A DNA stretch of 64,000 bases from Gluconobacter potus (GTDB taxonomy: Bacteria; Pseudomonadota; Alphaproteobacteria; Acetobacterales; Acetobacteraceae): NCBI RefSeq assembly GCF_015244705.1, contig NZ_JABCQF010000001.1:1-64000 (forward strand), written 5' to 3'. Position numbers and translations under genes: made by a program. This document shows, in pieces, positions 53,621 to 64,000 of the stretch. The notes beneath the pieces were generated by a model, which was not told the DNA's origin, did not search any database, and saw nothing but the letters and a program-made list of their open reading frames with translations. Each line of letters opens with the position of its first letter. The first letter of the stretch is position 1.

Positions 53621-53819
53621 GAGGAGCGGCTAGGGGTAAAGGTACTCTTTGTTTTTTGGTCGTTCCTCATCATGGGAACGGTCTGAGGTTCCGTGCCCAA
53701 ATCATTGTCGGTCTCTTTCGCCCTTATTCCGGACATATTACGAAGTTAAATTTTCCGTGTAAGAAACCATCATTTGTAAACCTCAATATACTCGTTCACC
53801 ACAAAGCGGAATTTCAAAA

Positions 53820-55172
53820 TTGCGGTCCATTTTTGCATGTTTAATCGCGATGTCTCTTGTGAAACCCGCATTTTCCAGTTCAATACCTGGTTCTGGCTTT
53901 GAGGTAAAAAAATACACCCTGAAAGTGAAGCCCGATATAATGAACGGGACTATTTTAGGTTCTGAGACAATTCTGCTTCATATGACTGATAACCATGCCA
54001 ATAGCATCGTATTCTCAGGCAACGCGCTGGTCATAGACAGGGCGACATTAGACGGCATACCTGTCATACCAGTTTCAGATGCTGATCGCATCGTTTTTCC
54101 TATGCCGAGGACGCTTGCAAAGAATAGTCCTGTCACGATTGAGCTTACTTATCATGGCCGTCCCGAGCGAGGTTTCGCACGCTCGGTTACCACGCTTTAT
54201 ACAAGTTATTTTGCCTGCGACTGGATGGTCTGCCTGCAAGACAAGTTCAGCAATAAGGCAGCGTTTTCCCTCGCACTTCAGGTTCCGGCCGGAATGCAGA
54301 CTGTATCAATCGGAAAGCTTGTTTCAAAAAGAGCGGGACCTGAAGGAAGCGAAATACAGAGTTGGGAGGCGCCGAGACCTTACTCATCCTATTTGTATGG
54401 TTTTGCCGTCGGTCAGTTTGCCAGAACCAGCGAAAATGTCGGATCAGCAAAGTTAACCTATCTCAGTGATACCGTCGATAAAATCATATTAAAGCGGCAG
54501 TTTGCAGCAACACCTGAAATGGTCCGCTTCTTATCAGACAAGGCGGGCCTGCCACTCCCGGTTACGGAATATACGCAGCTACTGGTCAGCGGAAACGAAG
54601 CACAGGAAGCCGCAACCTATTCAGTTATCGGGACGGACGAGCTCCCAAAAAATCAAAATGATCCTGCCGAGGAGTGGGTTATCGTTCACGAATTAACCCA
54701 TGAGTGGTGGGGAAACCTCGTCACATGTGAAACCTTGAACGATTTCTGGCTCAATGAAGGAATTACGACCTTCATGACAGCCGCGTGGAAAGAGTACCGC
54801 TACGGTCACGCGGCTTATGATGCTGAACTCGCAGTTTCGCAGCGTCGATGGGATACAGTAAAATCTGAAGGCTTTGATAAGCCTCTTACATGGAGCGGAC
54901 CTTATCCAAGTTTAAGCATCCGTCGCGCAATACAATACAACAAGGGAGCCATCTTCATGGCGTACCTGAGAGATACCTTAGGGGACGCTGCTTTCTGGAA
55001 AGGTCTGCGGAATTACACTCGGGCTCATGCCGGTGGAACCGTTACCAGCATCGACCTGGAACGGGCGATGGAAGCTGCGAGCGGCAAAAATTTGCATAAT
55101 ATTTTCGCTCAATGGGTTTTTGGAAAGGGAGACAATACCACCCGACAGTCAATTCATCCAGAAACCGAATAG
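53820..55172 (+). CDS. M1-family metallopeptidase homologue, probably acquired
   Basis: The 450-aa protein starts at a TTG with a signal peptide (RSIFACLIAMSLVKPAFSS). It has the M1 beta-sandwich domain and the zinc site HELTHEWW (His290, Glu291, His294) with Glu313 in LNEG, the HExxH-18-E pattern. The exopeptidase motif GxMEN should lie just before; here the place (about 259-263) reads EAQEA, keeping the Glu but losing the Gly and Asn. It lacks most of the C-terminal armadillo domain of full-size aminopeptidases. The gene is clearly richer in A+T than its neighbours and has a different codon use, so horizontal transfer is likely. About 200 bp of A+T-rich sequence without a gene precedes it. 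Confidence 0.82.
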   Translation: MRSIFACLIAMSLVKPAFSSSIPGSGFEVKKYTLKVKPDIMNGTILGSETILLHMTDNHANSIVFSGNALVIDRATLDGIPVIPVSDADRIVFPMPRTLAKNSPVTIELTYHGRPERGFARSVTTLYTSYFACDWMVCLQDKFSNKAAFSLALQVPAGMQTVSIGKLVSKRAGPEGSEIQSWEAPRPYSSYLYGFAVGQFARTSENVGSAKLTYLSDTVDKIILKRQFAATPEMVRFLSDKAGLPLPVTEYTQLLVSGNEAQEAATYSVIGTDELPKNQNDPAEEWVIVHELTHEWWGNLVTCETLNDFWLNEGITTFMTAAWKEYRYGHAAYDAELAVSQRRWDTVKSEGFDKPLTWSGPYPSLSIRRAIQYNKGAIFMAYLRDTLGDAAFWKGLRNYTRAHAGGTVTSIDLERAMEAASGKNLHNIFAQWVFGKGDNTTRQSIHPETE

Positions 55173-55301
55173 AACACTCCCAGATATGACGCCTGTCAAA
55201 TTATAGCAGGCCTCCCGCTTTCCCCCTGACCAGTCTTTGCGGCTGGTTATGGCATCATTATCTGTTGTCCTATCAATGGGTTCTGAAGTACCGGACCGGG
55301 T

Positions 55302-58346
<3,045 letters not shown>

Positions 58347-58447
58347 GGGGACTCCGGAATGTGGAGAAAAGGCAGTTGTGAGATCGAACGCGCTTGAATG
58401 GCGTTGGATTGTTCCCCATTAGATGGGAACTTACGTACGTATGAAAA

Positions 58448-58462
58448 GAACAATTCGAGAAA
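58448..58462. promoter_or_regulatory. LexA-like box between uvrA and ssb
   Basis: GAAC-N7-GAAA matches the alphaproteobacterial SOS box GAAC-N7-GAAC with one mismatch. It lies 17 bp before the ssb start. The same interval also has GTTCCC..GGGAAC (58411-58430) and the 10-bp palindrome TACGTACGTA (58432-58441), so more than one protein may bind here. Confidence 0.5.
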
Positions 58463-58478
58463 ATTGGTTGGGACGGGA

Positions 58479-59057
58479 ATGGCAGGCAGCGTCAACAAGG
58501 TGATTCTGGTCGGAAATCTGGGCAAGGACCCGGAAGTCCGCAACACGCAGTCGGGAACGAAGATCGTCAACCTGACCATTGCGACATCCGACACATGGAA
58601 TGACCGTCAGACCGGCGAGCGCAAGGAGCGCACCGAATGGCATCGTGTCGTGATCTTCAACGAGCGCACGGCCGACGTGGCCGAACGGTTCCTTCGCAAG
58701 GGCCGCAAGGTTTACATCGAGGGTGAACTCCGCACCCGGAAGTGGACCGATCAGTCCGGTCAGGAAAAGTATACGACGGAAGTGGTGATCGACCGTTTCC
58801 GTGGAGATCTGGTGCTGATCGACAGCAATCGCGGCGGTGGTGGCGATGATGGCGGTTTTGACAACGGTGGCGGCTATGGCGGGGGCGGCAATGGTGGCGG
58901 CTTTGGCGGTGGAAGTCGGGGCGGCTCGGGCGGTTTCGGTGGAGGATCCCGTGGAAGCGCCAGTGGTGCAGCGGGTGGTGGAAACCGCTCGGGTGGCAGC
59001 AATGGCGGTTGGGATGCCCCGCCGGACAACGATCTGGACGACGAAATCCCGTTCTGA
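58479..59057 (+). CDS. ssb: Single-stranded DNA-binding protein
   Basis: From ATG 58479 (GGGACGGGA upstream) the protein has 192 aa. An OB fold at 1-110 (SVNKVILVGNLGKDPEVRNT, FNERTADVAERFLRKGRKVYIEGELRTRKW) is followed by a Gly/Asn/Ser-rich linker. The conserved acidic tip DNDLDDEIPF binds partner repair proteins. The frame is open to 58398, but the family start is clear. Confidence 0.97.
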   Translation: MAGSVNKVILVGNLGKDPEVRNTQSGTKIVNLTIATSDTWNDRQTGERKERTEWHRVVIFNERTADVAERFLRKGRKVYIEGELRTRKWTDQSGQEKYTTEVVIDRFRGDLVLIDSNRGGGGDDGGFDNGGGYGGGGNGGGFGGGSRGGSGGFGGGSRGSASGAAGGGNRSGGSNGGWDAPPDNDLDDEIPF

Positions 59058-59082
59058 TCCTGTCAGGAAAACATGGGCCAAT

Positions 59083-59110
59083 AAAAATGGTGGATGTCAG
59101 CCGACATCCG
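59083..59110 (-). terminator. Terminator of the small lipoprotein gene, also near the ssb end
   Basis: Minus strand: GGATGTC-GGCT-GACATCC then ACCATTTTTATT. It lies between the convergent lipoprotein gene and ssb and may serve both. Confidence 0.7.
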
Positions 59111-59147
59111 CCATGATTTCGTTCTCTGGGGTGCTGTAGATAAAGTC

Positions 59148-59324
59148 TTAGAAAATTGCGCGGTCCGGAATACTGGTCGGGTCGGGAGTCGTGACAGCAA
59201 TGGCATTCGCAAACTGGCTGCGTCCGTCCATTCCGCTGACAGTGCCGTTTGAACAGGCGGACAGGGTAAGTGCGCAGGATAATAACACTGCGTCGAATGC
59301 CAGAACTGATTTCCTGATCATCAT
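59148..59324 (-). CDS. Small lipoprotein, 58 residues
   Basis: The minus strand reads MMIRKSVLAFDAVLLSCALT, then LSAC as a lipobox (Cys24), then SNGTVSGMDGRSQFANAIAV and a short end TTPDPTSIPDRAIF. AAGGAAG lies 7 bp before the ATG and a terminator follows. The mature part is only about 35 residues, so it is an entericidin/small-lipoprotein-like peptide by layout. No homologue recognised. Confidence 0.7.
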   Translation of the reverse strand: MMIRKSVLAFDAVLLSCALTLSACSNGTVSGMDGRSQFANAIAVTTPDPTSIPDRAIF

Positions 59325-59441
59325 TTTTATTCTTCCTTTTCTGATCGTGACGACCTTACGATTGGGAAAAAGAAGAGTGAAATCTTATGTTTCTATCTTT
59401 TCATAAGCGCTGCTTATGATGCGCGTTTCTGGAAAACGGCA

Positions 59442-59474
59442 TAAAAAAGCCGGTGCATTCCTGCACCGGCTTTC
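59442..59474 (-). terminator. Rho-independent terminator of ppiB
   Basis: Minus strand: AAAGCCGGTGCA, loop GGAA, TGCACCGGCTTTTTT. It lies 26 bp after the ppiB stop. Confidence 0.88.
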
Positions 59475-59499
59475 GCAGTATTCCGCGTTTCAGCGAAAA

Positions 59500-59985
59500 T
59501 CAGGCTTCGACATAAGCCTTGACGATAGTGTCGGGGTCCTTGACCACGCCGCCTGCGCCCGAACCGCGCTTGAGCTGATCCACATATTCCATGCCTTCGA
59601 TCACCTTGCCGACGATCGTGTACTGACCGTTCAGATGCGGACTGTCGGCGAACATGATGAAGAACTGGCTGTTGGCGGAGTGTGGGGCCATCGTGCGGGC
59701 CATGCCCACCGTGCCGCGCTCGAACTTGGCCTTGTCCGTGAATTCGGCCTTGAGGTCCGGATAGGAGCTGCCGCTCGTGCCGGTTCCCGTCGGATCGCCA
59801 CCCTGGGCCATGAAGCCTTCGATCACGCGATGGAACGCCACGCCGTTATAGAACCCTTCGGTGGCCAGGAGCTTGAGGCGCTCGCACGCCAGCGGGGCCA
59901 GGTCAGGGCGCAGATCGATGACGACCTTGCCAGTCTTGAGCTCGAAAACCAGCTTGTTGCCGTCGGGCACTGCAGTATCGGACAT
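59500..59985 (-). CDS. ppiB: Cyclophilin-type peptidyl-prolyl isomerase
   Basis: The 161-aa cytoplasmic cyclophilin catalyses proline isomerisation in proteins. The motifs FYNGVAFHRVIEGFMAQGGDP with the catalytic Arg, GTVGMARTMAPHSANSQFFI and GKVIEGMEYVDQL are all present. No signal peptide, so it is PpiB-like rather than PpiA-like. Confidence 0.94.
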   Translation of the reverse strand: MSDTAVPDGNKLVFELKTGKVVIDLRPDLAPLACERLKLLATEGFYNGVAFHRVIEGFMAQGGDPTGTGTSGSSYPDLKAEFTDKAKFERGTVGMARTMAPHSANSQFFIMFADSPHLNGQYTIVGKVIEGMEYVDQLKRGSGAGGVVKDPDTIVKAYVEA

Positions 59986-60016
59986 CTTGGAACCTTCCAG
60001 AAATCATTGAAGGCTC

Positions 60017-60526
60017 TTATGTCGGCCCTCGGCCCAGTTTCGACAAGACGATACGTGCAACATCTTCGCTGACGAAGGGAGAAATATCGCCCCCCAGCCG
60101 TGCGATTTCCTTCACGATCCTGCTGGCCGTGCTGCGATGTTCTTCAGAAGACAGCAGGAAGACCGTCTCGATTTCCGGAGCCAGACGACGCAGCGCACCG
60201 GAAAGCTGGCTCTCATAGTCGAAATCCCCGCCGGATCGCAGCCCGCGCACGACTGTGCCTGCGCCTGCCTGCCGGACGGCATCGACCAGCAGCGTATCGA
60301 AGCCGACGACCTCGATCCGATCACCATGTGGCAGCCTGTCCACTTCATGCCGCAAAGCGGCAAGGCGCGCGTCCAGATCCAGCAGCGGCTGCTTGCCTTC
60401 ATTGACCGCTACGCCGACCAGAAGCCGGTCGAACAGGGCCGAAGCCCTGTGGATGATGTCGAGATGCCCGAACGTGACCGGATCGAACGTGCCGGGATAG
60501 AACCCGACACGGGGATCGGTCGGCAC
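60017..60526 (-). CDS. coaD: Phosphopantetheine adenylyltransferase
   Basis: CoaD makes dephospho-CoA from phosphopantetheine and ATP. From the GTG at 60526, directly after the gyrA stop, the protein has 169 aa: RVGFYPGTFDPVTFGHLDII (nucleotidyltransferase T/HxGH), VVRGLRSGGDFDYESQL, and VFLLSSEEHRSTASRIVKEIA. The frame extends to 60601, but the extra residues do not fit. It is probably cotranscribed with gyrA. Confidence 0.94.
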   Translation of the reverse strand: MPTDPRVGFYPGTFDPVTFGHLDIIHRASALFDRLLVGVAVNEGKQPLLDLDARLAALRHEVDRLPHGDRIEVVGFDTLLVDAVRQAGAGTVVRGLRSGGDFDYESQLSGALRRLAPEIETVFLLSSEEHRSTASRIVKEIARLGGDISPFVSEDVARIVLSKLGRGPT

Positions 60527-60527
60527 G

Positions 60528-63371
60528 TCAGGCCTCAGGTGCAGCATCGTCACCAGCGGGGGGCGCTTCGGAAGTGGTTTCGGAGGCGCCTGCCTCGCCA
60601 ATCACCCTGGCACCAGCTTCGGAGCCTTCGTCGGTATCACCCTCTTCCGTGTCGTCTTCCAGAACCGGGAACACGCAGATGACCGTCTCGCTGTCATTCA
60701 GGCGGAACAGCGTCACACCGCTGGCCTGACGGGCCATGACGCGGACCTGCGAGACCGGCAGGCGGATCAGGCGACCCGTATCCGTAACCAGCATGACGTC
60801 CGTTCCATCGAGCGTCGGCAGCGTGCCCACCACTTCCTTGCCGCGACGGTTCGCGGAGAAGGTCATGTTGGTGATGCCCTGACCACCACGGCCCGACACA
60901 CGGTAGTCATAGGCCGAGGAGCGGCGACCGAAGCCGCCATCCGTCACGGTCAGGAGGATTTCTTCCTGCTGTTCCAGTTCCTCGAAACGCTCCTGCGTCA
61001 GATCACCCGTGATCTCGACGGTTTCCTCATCACCGGAAACGGTTTCGTCCTCGGTGCTGTCATCCAGGGCGGCGTTTTCGGCGCGGCGCTTGGCATTGGC
61101 CATGCGCAGATAGGCCGCACGCTCCTCGACGCTGGCATCCACGTGGTTGAGGATGCACAGCGAAATGACAGCATCGCCGTCACCCAGACGGATGCCGCGC
61201 ACGCCCGTGCTGCCACGGCCGGCGAACACGCGCAGGGTCTCGTCCGTGATCTGGAAGCGGATGCAGCGCGCATTCTTCGTTGCCAGGAACACGTCCTGAC
61301 CTTCACGGCAGGTTGCCACGCCGATGAGGGAGTCGCCCTCATCCAGCTTCATGGCGATCAGGCCGGAAGCGCGGATGTTGCGGAAATCGCTCAGGCGGTT
61401 GCGGCGCACATTGCCGCTGGCCGTGGCAAAGGCAAGGTGCAGGTCTTCCCACAGATCCTCGTCCTGCGGCAGCGGCAGAACAGCCGTGATGGAGTCCGTA
61501 CCCAGTTCCGGCAGCAGGTTGACCAGCGCGCGGCCCTTGGCGGTCGGTGCGGCTTCAGGCAGATGCCAGACCTTCATCCGGTAGGCCTTGCCGCCCGAGG
61601 AGAAGAACATCACCCACTGATGCGTGTGCGCATTGAAGCTGCGGACGATGATATCGTCTCCACGGCGTCCGGAAGCCGTGCGGCCACGGCCGCCACGGTT
61701 CTGGGAGCGGAAGACCTCCAGCGGCGTGCGCTTGATGAAGCCGTCGCGCGTGATGGTGACAACCATCTGGCCTGGCTCGATCAGGCTCTCATCGGTCTGG
61801 TCACCGAGTGCGTCGGAAATTTCCGTCACGCGCGGTGTGGCGACTTCCGCACGGGCGGCCAGAAGCTCTTCGCGCATGACTTCCATCCGGCGCGGGCGGC
61901 TCTCGATAATGGCCAGAAGTTCGCCGATCTTCTGCGCGACTTCGCCCAGTTCGCCCTGGATCTTCTCGCGCTCCAGTCCCGTGAGGCGCTGCAGGCGCAG
62001 TTCGAGGATGCCACGGGCCTGGGCTTCCGTAAGGCGGACTTTGCCATCAATGATGACATTGCCCTCGTCATGGATCAGTTCCAGCAGCGGGATGACTTCC
62101 GAAGCGTCCCACTCGCGGGCCATCAGCGATTCACGGGCCGTGGCGGCGTCCGGGGCGGCGCGGATCAGCGCGATGACTTCGTCGATATTGGCAACGGCCA
62201 GAACCAGACCGACCAGCAGATGTCCGCGGTCGCGGGCCTTGTTCAGATCGAAGCGGGCGCGGCGCAGGATGACTTCCTCGCGGAAACGCAGGAAGGCTTC
62301 CAGGATGTCCTTGAGCCCCATCGTCCGCGGCTTTCCGTCATCAAGCGCCAGCATGTTGGCGCTGAAGGATGTCTGAAGCTGCGTGAAGCGGTAGAGCTGG
62401 TTCAGAACCACATCCGGGGTCGCATCGCGCTTGAGCTCGATGACAACACGCATGCCCGAGCGGTCGGACTCGTCGCGGATGTCGGAAATGCCTTCGATTT
62501 CCTTGGACCGCACCAGATCGGCGATCTTTTCCTGCAACGTGGCCTTGTTTACCTGATACGGGATCTCGGTGATGATGATGGCCTGACGGTCTTTGCGGAT
62601 CTCCTCGATCTCGGCGCGGGCGCGCACCGGGATGGAGCCGCGACCCGTCTCATAGGCGCGACGGATGCCGCTGCGGCCCATGATGATGCCGCCCGTCGGG
62701 AAGTCCGGACCCGGGATGATCTGCATCAGTTCGTCGAGTTCGATGGCCGGATTGGCGATCATGGCCAGTGTAGCGTCGATGACCTCACCGGGATTATGCG
62801 TCGGGATGTTGGTCGCCATGCCGACGGCAATACCGGCCGCTCCATTGACGAGCAGGTTCGGGAAGACTGCGGGCAGGACCTTCGGTTCGTTCTCGCTCTC
62901 GTCGTAGTTCGGCTGGAAATCGACGGTATCGCGGTCGATATCGTCCAGCAGGAAGGACGAGGCCTTGGCCAGGCGGGCCTCGGTGTAACGCATGGCGGCC
63001 GGGCTGTCGCCATCGACCGAACCGAAATTACCCTGACCGTCGATCAGCTTGACGCGCATGGACCAGTGCTGCGCCATCCGGACCATGGCGTCATAGATCG
63101 AGCTGTCACCATGCGGATGGTATTTACCCATCACGTCACCGACGGCACGGGCTGACTTGCGGTAGGGCTTGTCGGCCGTGAAGCCGCTTTCGCGCATGGC
63201 ATAGAGAATACGGCGATGAACCGGCTTCAGACCGTCCCGCACATCCGGCAGCGCACGCGATATGATCACGGACATCGCATAGGCCAGATAGGAGGAGCGC
63301 ATTTCCTCCTCGATCGTCACAGGAAGACGGCCGGAAGGGGTCAGATCAGTCGGCTCGGTCAGCTCGGTCAA
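60528..63371 (-). CDS. gyrA: DNA gyrase subunit A
   Basis: GyrA cuts and rejoins DNA in the supercoiling gyrase. The 947-aa protein starts at TTG (a stop lies three codons upstream) and has the winged-helix core with catalytic Tyr in [10 protein letters not shown]. The quinolone-determining region [15 protein letters not shown] keeps the sensitive-type Ser and Asp. The GyrA-box equivalent is QNRGGRG, and the C-terminal pinwheel blades follow. Two acidic segments stand out: an insert at about 770-804 ([20 protein letters not shown]) inside the pinwheel domain and an acidic tail from about 903. Confidence 0.97.
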   Translation of the reverse strand: MTELTEPTDLTPSGRLPVTIEEEMRSSYLAYAMSVIISRALPDVRDGLKPVHRRILYAMRESGFTADKPYRKSARAVGDVMGKYHPHGDSSIYDAMVRMAQHWSMRVKLIDGQGNFGSVDGDSPAAMRYTEARLAKASSFLLDDIDRDTVDFQPNYDESENEPKVLPAVFPNLLVNGAAGIAVGMATNIPTHNPGEVIDATLAMIANPAIELDELMQIIPGPDFPTGGIIMGRSGIRRAYETGRGSIPVRARAEIEEIRKDRQAIIITEIPYQVNKATLQEKIADLVRSKEIEGISDIRDESDRSGMRVVIELKRDATPDVVLNQLYRFTQLQTSFSANMLALDDGKPRTMGLKDILEAFLRFREEVILRRARFDLNKARDRGHLLVGLVLAVANIDEVIALIRAAPDAATARESLMAREWDASEVIPLLELIHDEGNVIIDGKVRLTEAQARGILELRLQRLTGLEREKIQGELGEVAQKIGELLAIIESRPRRMEVMREELLAARAEVATPRVTEISDALGDQTDESLIEPGQMVVTITRDGFIKRTPLEVFRSQNRGGRGRTASGRRGDDIIVRSFNAHTHQWVMFFSSGGKAYRMKVWHLPEAAPTAKGRALVNLLPELGTDSITAVLPLPQDEDLWEDLHLAFATASGNVRRNRLSDFRNIRASGLIAMKLDEGDSLIGVATCREGQDVFLATKNARCIRFQITDETLRVFAGRGSTGVRGIRLGDGDAVISLCILNHVDASVEERAAYLRMANAKRRAENAALDDSTEDETVSGDEETVEITGDLTQERFEELEQQEEILLTVTDGGFGRRSSAYDYRVSGRGGQGITNMTFSANRRGKEVVGTLPTLDGTDVMLVTDTGRLIRLPVSQVRVMARQASGVTLFRLNDSETVICVFPVLEDDTEEGDTDEGSEAGARVIGEAGASETTSEAPPAGDDAAPEA

Positions 63372-63600
63372 GACAGGTCACCACGCTAGAATTCAGTTGT
63401 CCCAGCATACCGCATGCATCGCCGACACGCCACACCCGCCTCCCGGAGGAGGCTCTTCCGTCGCGGAAGCCCTGTTCCCTCATGAGACAGGAAATGTCAC
63501 GCGCCCGTAAAGATTCACGAATGTGCGCAGAATGTGGATTTGTTTGTATATTATTAACTTGCACGGCTTATTTGAAAAAGTTAGCAATTAACAAACACGC

Positions 63601-63620
63601 TCCGGCGAGTCTCTGCCGGA
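63601..63620 (+). other. Hairpin in the leader of the right-end surface gene
   Basis: TCCGGC-GAGTCTCT-GCCGGA forms a 6-bp stem followed by AATCTTTTT, 20 bp ahead of the ATG at 63640. It could be an attenuator or simply a leader structure. The rest of the 268-bp interval from gyrA holds an A+T-rich stretch (63535-63600) that probably contains the promoter, and nothing else recognised. Confidence 0.35.
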
Positions 63621-63639
63621 AATCTTTTTGGAAGATCTC

Positions 63640-64000
63640 ATGATGGCCGATACGACCAATGGAACCGACGACGTTACCTGCAGCAGCGAAACCAGCTTTC
63701 ACCAGCACGATTATGCCTGGCGCTGGGTCGGTCCCGCCACGGGTGGCGACTGGTCGGATCCAAACAATTGGGTTCTGACCGATGCCGGCAAGACGGTGGA
63801 CACGACGGACGGATCTTTCAGCGGCGATGCCATTCCGCAGAGCGAGCAGAACGCTGACGTCAATGTTGGTTATTCCGGCAGTACTACGCCGAGCGTGGTT
63901 GTCTCGAATGCCGTACTTTACAATCAGATCCGCAGCCTCAGCGTCTGGCAGAACAGCACCCTGAAGATCACCGCACAGGGTGGAAATGGAAACGTTTTCG
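63640..64000 (+). CDS. Probable Hint-type surface protein, N-terminal part only
   Basis: An open frame from ATG 63640 (or 63643; GGAAG upstream) runs to the window end, giving 120 residues: MMADTTNGTDDVTCSSETSF.., then YAWRWVGPATGGDWSDPNNWVLTDAG, then a beta-rich stretch VVVSNAVLYNQIRSLSVWQN and STLKITAQGGNGNVF. The W-x-G-x-x-GDWSDPNNW motif is a common opening of acetic-acid-bacterial surface proteins that end in a Hint domain. The C-terminus is outside, so the Hint domain is inferred. Confidence 0.65.
   Translation, partial: MMADTTNGTDDVTCSSETSFHQHDYAWRWVGPATGGDWSDPNNWVLTDAGKTVDTTDGSFSGDAIPQSEQNADVNVGYSGSTTPSVVVSNAVLYNQIRSLSVWQNSTLKITAQGGNGNVF

Noticed and set aside
61143-63155. 670-codon plus-strand open frame opposite gyrA
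   Set aside because: Antisense shadow of gyrA with no recognisable motif.

Overview
The window looks like the chromosome of an acetic acid bacterium (Acetobacteraceae), most likely Gluconobacter or a close relative. This is judged from gene content only: about 60% G+C, IS5-family insertion sequence debris, Hint-domain surface proteins with strand-loop-strand (SLS) repeats, a fused CysNC, small envelope genes, and alphaproteobacterial forms of UvrA, Ssb and GyrA. No rRNA, tRNA or CRISPR array was seen.

Layout. 1-300: end of an IS5-family element plus a transposase remnant. 0.3-3.8 kb: a glycosyltransferase and an SLS/Hint surface protein. 4.0-7.4 kb: radA, then a short MlaE/MlaF-type ABC transporter operon with a small membrane protein. 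7.5-12.3 kb: a phage-shock (Psp) locus with divergent pspF, then pspA, pspB and two exported beta-solenoid (toast-rack/DUF2807-like) proteins. The last of these ends in a PspC-type C-terminal tail. 13.0-16.5 kb: sulfate assimilation cysH-cysD-cysNC. 16.7-22.2 kb: sugar transporter, ugd, AsmA-like protein, GlcG/HbpS-like protein. 22.3-25.4 kb: divergent O/P-type porin and pstS with visible Pho boxes. 25.5-31.3 kb: a Bcr/CflA transporter, small membrane proteins, an exported creatininase-like protein coupled to a beta-propeller, and a CdiI-like orphan. 31.4-41.0 kb: large MscS channel, HxlR regulator divergent from a PRISE-type reductase, DsbD/ScsB-like protein, cupin, TonB receptor.

41.1-49.5 kb is a purine/ureide catabolic region: a LysR regulator divergent from an operon of flavoprotein monooxygenase, puuE, uraD, uraH and NCS2 permease, followed by a DUF3034 outer-membrane protein and guaD. 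Together they would import purines, deaminate guanine and turn urate into allantoate. The urate-oxidising step has no classical enzyme here and is plausibly done by the flavoprotein. 49.6-52.5 kb: an SLS O-heptosyltransferase, the likely modifier of SLS-repeat proteins such as the one at 2.2-3.8 kb, facing a frameshifted polytopic membrane protein. 52.7-63.4 kb: trhO, an A+T-rich and probably acquired M1 peptidase homologue, uvrA/ssb divergent over a LexA-like site, a small lipoprotein, ppiB, coaD and gyrA. The window ends inside another probable surface protein.

The observations I would follow first are the Psp locus whose PspC-like tail is carried by a toast-rack protein, the purine operon with a flavoprotein in place of a known urate oxidase, and the SLS protein/heptosyltransferase pair. 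Several small genes (45-aa membrane protein, 58-aa lipoprotein) and a two-copy intergenic repeat of about 105 bp were found by reading the DNA directly.
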